Shown in pieces: positions 57,501-64,000 of a stretch of 64,000 bases of DNA (its first letter is position 1; each line of letters opens with the position of its first letter). The position numbers were made by a program, and so were the translations under genes. Origin of the DNA: Mucilaginibacter sp. KACC 22773 (lineage in GTDB: Bacteria; Bacteroidota; Bacteroidia; Sphingobacteriales; Sphingobacteriaceae). The notes under the pieces were generated by a model. That model was not told the DNA's origin. It made no database searches and worked only from the letters and a program-made list of their open reading frames with translations. The DNA lies in NCBI RefSeq assembly GCF_028736215.1, contig NZ_CP117883.1, positions 1,054,001 through 1,118,000 on the forward strand, in the 5' to 3' direction.

Positions 57501-58059
57501 GCCATCAATCTCCTTATGCAGCTTGAAAATAGCCTGGCAACCGGAACAACAATTGCGGTTCTGAGGCAAGACTTATTGTAAATCCAAATTATAACATATC
57601 GCACCTTTGTTATCTTTCACAAAGATCTGTTGTAGGGCACGAAATTTTACGGCAGTATTGAAATAACATAGCTTTCCATGCCGGTATATAGTCGGACATA
57701 GTAAATCTTGATCGGGACTGCATTTTTCAAAATGTCAATGATACCAATTATCTTAAAGTAGTGCGCTTGCGCATTTCAAGTTTTTTCCTAATGACCAGCC
57801 TTCACTTTGCCAAGTGCCAGGATTTTCCATTGTGTTACTTCTTTTGTTGACCGGGCCATATGGTTATTAATGGATTTTCATCTTCGTTTAAACTATAAGT
57901 TATAGTTCAGTAATAGTGTTTTGTTGGCGCATTTATACCGTTTTTATACGGTATAAATACTGTGATGAAAAGGGGGATTATACGGTTCAATGTATTAGGG
58001 TCAGCGCCTAAATTTGGATATAGAGTGTTATATATTCATATCAACTAATTTTTATCAAA
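57501..58059. other. AT-rich gap with a perfect palindrome
   Basis: About 560 bases without a credible gene. The notable element is TTTATACCG (57932-57940) and CGGTATAAA (57949-57957), perfect 9-base arms with an 8-base loop of T and A, which could be an operator or hairpin. The rest is AT-rich with no clear repeats. Confidence 0.55.
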
Positions 58060-58239
58060 ATGAAACCCATACTACTTATGGAAATGGAGATATCCCCCGT
58101 TGCTTTTTCTCAAACCGATCCCAAAATCAGTGGCCATTATTTACGATCTAAAGGCAATCCATCTAAATTTATCTATTTACGGTTTAAGTTCATTCTCAAC
58201 GAAATGTTTTCCCTATTGACAAGTATTGGTCTATGGTGA
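58060..58239 (+). pseudogene. decayed start of an outer-membrane/carboxypeptidase-regulatory-like protein
   Basis: A 59-codon frame begins KPILLMEMEISPVAFSQTDPKISGHYLRSKGNPSKFIYLRF. SPVAFSQ looks like the end of a signal peptide and PKISGHYLRSKGNPSKFIYL resembles the first strand pair of the CarboxypepD_reg-like domain that opens many Bacteroidota outer-membrane proteins (KISGTV.D.KGNP..F). The frame then breaks off without a barrel. It may be a truncated relic; a small real protein is the alternative. Confidence 0.4.
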
Positions 58240-58340
58240 TAACACCAACAGGGCATAAATATGAAAAGCCATATTTTATAGATTAATTAGGAATAAAAAG
58301 TTAATAAAATTTTTATCGGTAACATCTAACCCGTATTATC

Positions 58341-59453
58341 ATGAATTTATCAAAAAGCGTATTCAATTTTCGCAGATCGAAATGTTATTCACTCGCAGTA
58401 GTTGTTATATATAGCTTCATTAGCACAGTTTGTGTTGGTCAATCTATAGGGACAGATAGCCGGGGAAAGGACATTTTTGATTATTATCAAACAAAGTCGC
58501 TATCTATCCCTGTTTCAACATCAAGTGGTTCATTTAAGTTAACAGGTACGTCACAATTAGGAAATGGTACCCAGTATTTTGTTAGCCCAACACCAAATGA
58601 TAAGATAAAATTGATAGGTAAAGGTGATACAGCCCATTATTCTATAGAAGATAAAGCCAAATTGACTTATGCGACTTCATTAGGGCTCATTTGGTCGTTA
58701 TCAGTTGATAACATTAAATCAGATTTATCTAAAGTCAGTACATTTCATCCAACATATGGCGTTAGTGTTGGTATAGGACATAATGTTGATATTTTTAATA
58801 ACTGGGAAAATGTCAAATCATTATCAAATTACTTTATTCCAGTTCCTTGGAATGTAAATGTTTACGGCAAATTAGATAATACTTTGATTTACGACAAAGA
58901 AGCGGCAATTTCATCAAGACAAAAACCAGTAACGTTAGGTTTTTTGGGCGAAGTATCCTTTTTTCCTGCAAATGCCATTGTTGTTTCTGGGTCTGTTAAT
59001 ATCGAAAGAGGTAATAATATTTCGACTTTGAAAAATTATCAGGCCAACACGCCCTTTTATTCGAATAAAGACATCATATCCTTAGGTGATTACGTCGGTA
59101 AATTAGGAGATTTAAAAAAAATAAATAATTATCGTTACAGAGTTTCGGTTGCGTTTATAACAGATACTTTGCATTTTATTACTACCCTTCAGCCATGTTT
59201 TATACCTTATTATAACTATTATGGCCAATTTAATGGTAAGTCCAATAATATGTTTGGTGTTTTCTTCAGTTTATTAGGGAAAGCCTTTTACGGTCAAAAT
59301 AATACAAATATAGTTTCGGGTGCGGGGGTAGGTATCGACTGGACTCACAATTCGGTTTGGTCACATAGTATTTTTGTAGCCGGTAGTGTTAACTTATCAA
59401 GTATTTTCGTACATAAGGCAGCAATTGATGCTCAAAAAACCAAAGCAAGGTAA
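58341..59453 (+). CDS. exported protein of unknown function
   Basis: A 370-residue protein with a signal segment (SLAVVVIYSFISTVCVGQ). The mature part is rich in aromatic and polar strands (YGVSVGIGHNVDIFNNWENV, VTLGFLGEVSFFPANAIVVSGSVNIERG, YRYRVSVAFITDTLHFITTLQPCFIPYYNYYG, GAGVGIDWTHNSVWSHSIFVAGSVNLSSIFVH), suggestive of an outer-membrane beta structure. No family is recognised. It is 840 bases behind the response regulator and has the same AT-rich codon use. Confidence 0.75.
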   Translation: MNLSKSVFNFRRSKCYSLAVVVIYSFISTVCVGQSIGTDSRGKDIFDYYQTKSLSIPVSTSSGSFKLTGTSQLGNGTQYFVSPTPNDKIKLIGKGDTAHYSIEDKAKLTYATSLGLIWSLSVDNIKSDLSKVSTFHPTYGVSVGIGHNVDIFNNWENVKSLSNYFIPVPWNVNVYGKLDNTLIYDKEAAISSRQKPVTLGFLGEVSFFPANAIVVSGSVNIERGNNISTLKNYQANTPFYSNKDIISLGDYVGKLGDLKKINNYRYRVSVAFITDTLHFITTLQPCFIPYYNYYGQFNGKSNNMFGVFFSLLGKAFYGQNNTNIVSGAGVGIDWTHNSVWSHSIFVAGSVNLSSIFVHKAAIDAQKTKAR

Positions 59454-59909
59454 AAGTTAAATAAAGAGTGCCTAAAAGCTTGTTGGTGTCGCCCCCTAAG
59501 GCTACCGCAATTACTTCCCCTAACACCCCGATATTTATCGGGGTGCTCCCGCATACCAAGCACGATGCCATTGCAAAACACAAATCCCCAACCGCCCCGA
59601 CAGCCCACGTTAGTGATGGCAGTGGATACCGGCCCAGTGCCTAAGGCGCGCGCAGTATGAACGAACAGCACGGCCCGCAGGGAACGCCAAAATTAGATTT
59701 GAGATGTGAGATATGAGATTTGAGACAAGAAGGCCAGGAAGAAGAGTTAAGAATCAAGAGTCAGAAAAAAGTATCAAGTATCAAGATTTTTTGAGGTAGG
59801 AAAACTTATCAATCATCCACCAATCATAAAGTCCAGATGTTTGCCGGTTCCAAAGTTCAACTATCCTGTAGTCTGAAGGTCAGCCGGTTCGGCAATCCCA
59901 AAGCCACCC
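59454..59909. repeat. dispersed repeat (reverse copy) plus word repeats
   Basis: 59505-59590 is, in reverse, a copy of the element at 50171 and 51240 (TGCGGGAGCACCCCGATAAA, GAAGTAATTGCGGTAGCC), with a CACCCCGATATTTATCGGGGTG hairpin. From 59696, GATTTGAGATGTGAGATATG, AAGAGTTAAGAATCAAGAG and AGTATCAAGTATCAAGA are three further word repeats in a row. There is no gene. Confidence 0.65.
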
Positions 59910-60461
59910 TTACGCCTTCACATAATGCAACCCTACGCATCCCGATTTAAAAACTTTGGTATCCACCAGTTTCCAGTTTAGTTTTTCCGGCAGGGGAAAA
60001 TCTTCCATCAGCTTTTTTCCTTCGCCAATAATTACCGGGTGAATTACAATGTGAATTTCGTCGACCAGGCCGAGCGCCATCAGTTGCGAACGCAGGCTTA
60101 CGCCGGCGATGGAGATTTTTTTGCCGGGCTGCTGTTTCAGGTTCCGGATTTCGGCTTCCAGGTTGTCGCGTAGGATGCGTGTATTGCCTTCCACGCTTTG
60201 GAGGGTACGCGAAAAAATAATTTTATCAACGTCGACAACGGTTTGCGCAAACGCATTGCCCGCTGCCGTGCCCGACTGGGTTTTGGCCACCTCGGTCCAG
60301 TACGGAACTATCAAATCGTACATTTTACGTCCGTATACCACCAGGTCTACATCGTGCGCCAGGTCGGCAAAATATTGGTGAATTTCTTCATCGCCATTAA
60401 ATTTGGTGTGTTCGTAACAGCCATCAATACTGATATTCATGCCAAAAGTTACAGTTCTCAT
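59910..60461 (-). CDS. dihydrofolate reductase family protein (RibD C-terminal type)
   Basis: A 183-residue protein: RTVTFGMNISIDGCYEHTKFNGDEEIHQYF, DLVVYGRKMYDLIVPYWTEV, KIIFSRTLQSVEGNTRIL and KKISIAGVSLRSQLMALGLVDEIHIVIHPVIIGEGKKLMEDFPLPEKLNWKLVDTKVFKSGCVGLHYV. The arrangement is that of RibD-C reductases. It is distantly related to the gene at 52997-53608. It stands alone with its own divergent promoter region. Confidence 0.92.
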   Translation of the reverse strand: MRTVTFGMNISIDGCYEHTKFNGDEEIHQYFADLAHDVDLVVYGRKMYDLIVPYWTEVAKTQSGTAAGNAFAQTVVDVDKIIFSRTLQSVEGNTRILRDNLEAEIRNLKQQPGKKISIAGVSLRSQLMALGLVDEIHIVIHPVIIGEGKKLMEDFPLPEKLNWKLVDTKVFKSGCVGLHYVKA

Positions 60462-60567
60462 GGGATTGGTTTTAACGTTAATTTTTATTGACCGGTTTTG
60501 CTAAATAAATATCAAAAATAAAATACGGCGTTTATAGTGGTGAGGGCCAGGTGCGACAAATAAAGGG

Positions 60568-60645
60568 CGTTTAAGTCGGAAGTCTGAAGTCTTTAGTCGG
60601 AAGTCCGATTTTTCAGGACTTAAGACTCAAGGCCCCCTGTGCATA
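60568..60645. repeat. iterated-word repeat (AAGTCGGAAGTC type)
   Basis: AAGTCGGAAGTCTGAAGTC, TTTAGTCGGAAGTCCG and GGACTTAAGACTCAAGG repeat the word AAGTC/GACTT. It lies in the gene-free stretch before the long hairpin repeats. Confidence 0.65.
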
Positions 60646-60885
60646 GTTGACAAGTGGTTTCGTTGAAAGATAAAATTTATAAAAAAAACTTAAAAAATTT
60701 TCCCGGCGCTTGGGGGCTGAGCCCCGCTGGCAGCATCCTACTATTATAAACCAATTGAAAAACAATACCATAAGCCGGGCAGGCGGGCGCTTTTAGCGTT
60801 TGCAGCAGCCGGGGTAAACCAACATTCGTGATTTTTTTAGGGGGTAGTTTTTTACCGGTAGGGCGGGAGCGTGGCGTATGGCGGC

Positions 60886-61137
60886 GAAGACTCACCCGGC
60901 GAGGCTGCGCCCGCCACCCTCTCTTCACCTGCGGTGGAAAGAGGGGCTTGAACGGGGGGTATATACTGTTGAGGGGGATTAAACCCGGAAAGAGAGGCTT
61001 GAAACGCCGGCCAAACCCGATATGCTAAATGCATTCAGCACTTCGAGCCCCTCTTTCCGGCGAAGCCGAAGAGAGGGTGGCCAGCGCAGCGTAGCCGGGT
61101 GAGTGTTGGCCTGCGTTCAACAGGTTTTTAATAATGC
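60886..61137. repeat. long-hairpin repeat, first tandem copy
   Basis: Left arm (60890-60952: ACTCACCCGGCGAGGCTGCG ... CTCTCTTCACC ... GAAAGAGGGGCTTGAA) is the approximate reverse complement of the right arm (61043-61104: TTCGAGCCCCTCTTTCC ... GAAGAGAGGGTGGCC ... GCCGGGTGAGT). About 90 bases separate them. The arms, about 62 bases each, could fold into a long imperfect stem. The short open frames crossing it are not genes. Confidence 0.85.
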
Positions 61138-61172
61138 TTTGGGGGATGGCTGGCGTAAGGGGTATTGGAGGG

Positions 61173-61421
61173 GAAGACTCACCCGGCGAGGCTGCGCCCG
61201 CCACCTTCTCTTCACCTGCGGTGGAAAGAGGGGCTTGAACGGGGTATATACTGTTGAGGGGGATTAAATGGGGCAAGAGGGCTTGAAACGTCGGCCAAAC
61301 CCGGTATGCTAAATTGATTCAGCACTTCAAGCCCCTCTTTCCGGCGAAGCCGAAGAGAGGGTGGCCAGCGCAGCGTAGCCGGGTGAGTGTTGGCCGGCGT
61401 TCAACAGGCTTTTAATAATGC
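61173..61421. repeat. long-hairpin repeat, second tandem copy
   Basis: A second, slightly diverged copy of the same element in the same orientation (GAAGACTCACCCGGCGAGGC ... GGGTGAGTGTTGGCC ... CAACAGGCTTTTAATAATGC), including the inner part GGGGTATATACTGTTGAGGG and CCGGTATGCTAAAT. The two copies differ by scattered substitutions and short indels. Confidence 0.85.
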
Positions 61422-61471
61422 AACAAACAGGGGCAGGCTTTATATAAACCAATTAAACAAAATCAATTTCT

Positions 61472-62713
61472 ATGAAAATTATGAAAAACAATGTTAAACA
61501 AACCGGCGGCGCGTTGGGCGTGCTGCGTGCTTTTAAATTGATGGGCCGGGCAGGGTACGGCCTGCTGCTGGCGGCGATGGGCTGTATGGTAGTGGCTTCG
61601 GGCTGTAAAAAGGAGGGGCAGTTGGCGGCTGGGTCGCCGGGGGCTTCGGCAGCGGTGGCCGGGCGTAAGCTGGTAACCAATGCAACCCTGCCTACCCGTG
61701 CCGAAGCGCTGGTGGCTATGCAAGTGTACAACAACACGTTTTACAACCAGTACGGCACCTATGGCCCCAGCTATAAGGCCTATTACTGGAAAGATCAGAA
61801 CCACACCGGCCGTATGGACTTTTGGACGCAGGCAGAGGCTATTGAAACCCTCATTGACGCTTATAACATAAACCCCAACGTGGATTTGAAGAACAAAATT
61901 AGCTACCTGTACAACGGTATGCGCGATGGTTACGGCCTTACCTGGGAAAGCAACATTTATAATGATGATATTATTTGGGGCAGCCTGATGTGCGTGCGCG
62001 CCTATGCCATTACCAATGATGGCGGCATGCTGGATATGGCCAAAAACAACTTCGCCATTGTGTGGAACCGCGCCTATGATACCGCACTGGGTGGTGGACT
62101 GTGGTGGACTACCGACAAGCAAACCAAAAATGCCTGCGTAAACGCACCGGCCATTATTTGCGCTATGAAGCTGTACGCCGCCACCGGCGATGCCAGCTAC
62201 CAAACCAAGGCCAAGCTGCTGATGGACTGGATGGTGGCCACCCTGTACACCAGCAGCGGCGAGGTTAAGGGCGCCATAAACGCGGCAGGCACCATTACCG
62301 AAGGCAGCCGCTCATACACGCAAGGCACGTTCATAGGCGCTTGCGATGCCCTGCGCCTGCAATACCCTGCCGTAAACTACGCCGCCATGGCCAATAACGT
62401 AATGAACTACAGTAAAAACAACATGTGCCAAACCCCCGGCGGCATTTTGCTTGATGAGTACGACACGGCCGATACCCAGGGCTTTAAGGGCATATTTGCC
62501 CGCTGGGCCTGCATTTACGTGCACTCGGCCGGGTTGCAAAGCACTTATGGCAGCTGGCTGGATGCCAACGCCACGCAGGCATGGTCGATACGCAACAGCA
62601 GCGGACAAATGTGGGGCAAATGGGCCACCCGCACCCCCGACGGCACCATCCTGAACGCTTTTGAAACCACACCAGGGGTATCAATGGTGAATGGTATTTA
62701 CTGGTACCGCTAA
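61472..62713 (+). CDS. glycoside hydrolase family 76 lipoprotein (alpha-1,6-mannanase-like)
   Basis: A 413-residue exported protein. The N-terminal part ends in MGCMVVASGCKKEG, a plausible lipobox with Cys at about 45. The catalytic domain shows the (alpha/alpha)6 features of GH76: YYWKDQNHTGRMDFWTQAEAIETLIDAY, LTWESNIYNDDIIWGSLMCVRAY, with the Asp-Asp pair (165-166) serving as catalytic residues, WNRAYDTALGGGLWWTTDKQTKNACVNAPAIICAMKLY and YTQGTFIGACDALRLQYP. It would cut alpha-1,6-mannan backbone, as of fungal walls. It stands alone; no SusC/D pair is nearby. Confidence 0.92.
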   Translation: MKIMKNNVKQTGGALGVLRAFKLMGRAGYGLLLAAMGCMVVASGCKKEGQLAAGSPGASAAVAGRKLVTNATLPTRAEALVAMQVYNNTFYNQYGTYGPSYKAYYWKDQNHTGRMDFWTQAEAIETLIDAYNINPNVDLKNKISYLYNGMRDGYGLTWESNIYNDDIIWGSLMCVRAYAITNDGGMLDMAKNNFAIVWNRAYDTALGGGLWWTTDKQTKNACVNAPAIICAMKLYAATGDASYQTKAKLLMDWMVATLYTSSGEVKGAINAAGTITEGSRSYTQGTFIGACDALRLQYPAVNYAAMANNVMNYSKNNMCQTPGGILLDEYDTADTQGFKGIFARWACIYVHSAGLQSTYGSWLDANATQAWSIRNSSGQMWGKWATRTPDGTILNAFETTPGVSMVNGIYWYR

Positions 62714-62794
62714 ATTAATTTAGCATGTCCCTGTTTGTTTTATAGTTTTTTGTTTGATGATGCTTTTGATACCCCCAGAAGATTAAACAACTGT

Positions 62795-62930
62795 GAATCA
62801 GAATTTTTAGAATTTTAGCCGCAGGTGATTGTCTGAATCAGGATTTATTGAATTAAGGAATTAGCAGAATTTTAGCTGCAGGTAATTGTCTGAATCAGAA
62901 TTTTAGAATTAACAAAATTTTAGTTGCAAA
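62795..62930. repeat. iterated-word repeat (GAATCAGAATTTT type)
   Basis: Three tandem variants of TGTCTGAATCAGAATTTT..GAATT with TTTTAGCTGCAGGTAATTG between them (62793-62850, 62832-62895, 62888-62930). The same words are at 8374-8499. Confidence 0.75.
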
Positions 62931-62945
62931 TTTCATTACAGAAAA

Positions 62946-63235
62946 AACACCTTGTCGTCCCAAAAGTGTCAGCAGAGGGAGCTTCGGGCGAAAGCGACCA
63001 AAACGATGATGGGCTGTGCGGTGGCAGGGCATAGGATGTTTTTGCACGTGTGGGGGCCGACCGCGCCGGGGCAAAATAAATCCAGCCCAGGTTTTGGCCG
63101 TTTTGCAGGGCAAAGGCCCGTGCGGCAAAGAAGCATTTCTGCTGACGGCCATTTTGGTTACTTTTGGGGCTTCAAAAGTAACAAGCCCCCCGCGGCGAAT
63201 GAGCGGGCCGATGTTGTAGTTTCTACAAAATAATT
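62946..63235. repeat. GC-rich dispersed-type repeat element
   Basis: This 290-base GC-rich block sits between AT-rich word repeats. The end GGTTACTTTTGGGGCTTCAA and AAGTAACAAGCCCCCCGCGG is partly inverted (TTACTTTTGG..GCTTCAAAAGTAA). It has open frames in both strands but their products have no recognisable features, so it is treated as a non-coding repeat. Confidence 0.5.
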
Positions 63236-63481
63236 TCGTAAATCAGAATTTTTCACATGTAAATGATTTTTAAAGGTGTTCAAGAGGGCTGCGCCGTTTT
63301 CAGAATTAAAGAATGAGCAGAATTTTACGGTGCCCAACGAGTGCTTTACGTGGGGTGGCAGGTATGTAATAAGGGTGTAACAAGGTGCTAACAGAACCTG
63401 GCAGGGTGTTCACGGGTACAAACATCCACAGGCCACCCACCTCCGGCAAAACAGGACCAATTTACCTCGCCCTGAAATTAT

Positions 63482-63524
63482 CCGAACACTTAATTATCTG
63501 ATATATAATATTTTAAGTGTTCGG
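63482..63524. promoter_or_regulatory. GAACAC inverted repeat upstream of argH
   Basis: CCGAACACTTAA (63482-63493) and TTAAGTGTTCGG (63513-63524) form perfect 12-base arms around a 19-base AT-rich loop. Two further direct copies of CCGAACACCTG follow at 63527 and 63553. It could be an operator, a terminator or a hairpin repeat. Confidence 0.45.
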
Positions 63525-63602
63525 CCCCGAACACCTGTTTATTCCTGTAAAAAACCGAACACCTGGCGGTAGTATCAAACCCTAACTTGTAACCGACGCT
63601 TC

Positions 63603-63655
63603 AAAAATCTTGATACCTGATACTTGCGACTTGATACTAAAATCTTGCTACTAAA
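63603..63655. repeat. iterated-word repeat (CTTGATACTTGC type)
   Basis: AATCTTGATACCTGATACTT, GCGACTTGATACTAAAATC and TTGCTACTAAAC repeat the word TTGATAC. Related stretches lie at 30718, 32560, 38822 and 59780. The argH start region follows. Confidence 0.65.
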
Positions 63656-63670
63656 CTTTACATTTGCACC

Positions 63671-64000
63671 ATGAGTAAGTTATGGCAAAAAACTACTAAT
63701 GTAAATCAGCTGGTAGAGGATTTCACCGTAGGCAAGGATAGGGAATTTGACCAGGAAATGGCTGCATTTGATGTACTGGGTTCGCTGGCCCATACCCGTA
63801 TGCTCCAAAGCATCGGCCTGATGGATAGTGCTGATCTTGAGCTTGTTCAGCGCGAGTTAAAGGCCATTTATGCCGATATTGAGGCCGGTAATTTCACCAT
63901 TGAAGATGGGGTGGAGGATGTACACTCGCAGGTAGAAATGCTGCTAACCCAACGCATTGGCGATGCCGGCAAAAAGATCCATTCCGGCCGCTCCCGCAAC
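63671..64000 (+). CDS. argH: argininosuccinate lyase, N-terminal part
   Basis: 110 codons of an open frame that runs out of the window: SKLWQKTTNVNQLVEDFTVGKDREFDQEMAAFDVLGSLAHTRMLQSIGLM, then VEDVHSQVEMLLTQRIGDAGKKIHSGRSRN. This is the start of ArgH, where the substrate loop HSGRSRND begins at the window end. ArgH splits argininosuccinate to arginine and fumarate. TACATTTG at 63659-63666 lies only 4 bases before the ATG, resembling the second promoter box, so a leaderless mRNA is possible, though no TTTG box with good spacing is present. Confidence 0.94.
   Translation, partial: MSKLWQKTTNVNQLVEDFTVGKDREFDQEMAAFDVLGSLAHTRMLQSIGLMDSADLELVQRELKAIYADIEAGNFTIEDGVEDVHSQVEMLLTQRIGDAGKKIHSGRSRN

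Noticed and set aside
60828..61276. Several open frames of 60-83 codons in the long-hairpin repeats
   Set aside because: They coincide with the inverted arms, appear on both strands and change between the two repeat copies; they are repeat sequence, not genes.
61463..62203. A 246-codon minus-strand open frame antisense to the GH76 gene
   Set aside because: The GH76 frame has clear catalytic motifs and a lipoprotein signal; the antisense frame has only low-complexity Val/Ile/His-rich sequence.
63016..63219. Open frames in the GC-rich block before argH
   Set aside because: Overlapping frames on both strands with no recognisable product; the block looks like a repeat element with an inverted end.

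Overview
The window reads as chromosomal DNA of a member of the Bacteroidota, most likely a Sphingobacteriaceae such as Mucilaginibacter or Pedobacter. The reasons are the gene content (TonB/ExbBD with an HU-SPOR protein, GH78 rhamnosidase, GH76 mannanase, DUF6496, YtxH and DoxX proteins), two promoters of the Bacteroidota TTTG/TAnnTTTG type, few clear Shine-Dalgarno sequences, and many intergenic repeats made of short iterated words. No rRNA, tRNA, CRISPR array, transposase or phage module was seen.

Layout. 0-3.6 kb: the end of an AI-2E-type permease, a small envelope-stress-like trio, trmB, an alkyltransferase-like protein and a VOC gene interrupted by a stop codon. 3.6-8.3 kb: M48 peptidase, Gfo/Idh/MocA oxidoreductase and aldo/keto reductase. 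8.5-18.2 kb: a long minus-strand block (TPR protein, outer-membrane barrel, HU-SPOR protein, ExbB, ExbD, TonB, FolC) that looks like one envelope-energising unit. 18.4-25 kb: DUF922 protein, GbsR/MarR regulator, two receiver-only regulators, two tiny zinc ribbons, GntP permease and a hydrolase. 25-29.6 kb: GH78 rhamnosidase and a tandem pair of exported START-domain proteins. 29.8-36.4 kb: outer-membrane protein, C40 lipoprotein, a secreted TNT-domain (NAD glycohydrolase) toxin candidate with an overlapping immunity candidate, an AidA/PixA-type protein, and a lipoprotein/membrane/histidine kinase/regulator group. 36.4-38.6 kb: divergent NRAMP-like transporter and methionine aminopeptidase. 38.8-46.4 kb: a minus-strand catabolic cluster whose enzymes nearly all carry export signals (PQQ-type dehydrogenase-cytochrome, cytochrome c, Tat-type RidA and PLP enzymes, amidohydrolase, RraA-like protein, BASS transporter). 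46.5-53.9 kb: lipoprotein, CoA-transferase, GntR-slipin operon with a clear operator, a GNAT-like/small basic protein pair, GlxA-type regulator, DoxX, a RibD-C reductase and a slipin gene remnant. 54-59.5 kb: a visibly more AT-rich stretch with a beta-propeller histidine kinase, its response regulator, a decayed gene and an unknown exported protein. 59.9-64 kb: a second RibD-C reductase, tandem long-hairpin repeats, GH76 mannanase, more repeats and the start of argH.

The most interesting candidates are the compact Sec-exported TNT toxin with its overlapping partner at 31.5-32.5 kb, the apparently periplasmic PLP/RidA/RraA/amidohydrolase pathway at 40-46 kb, the HU-to-SPOR membrane protein inside the TonB/ExbBD block, and the families of iterated-word intergenic repeats spread over the window. 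All functional calls come from reading motifs and residue patterns without a database search.
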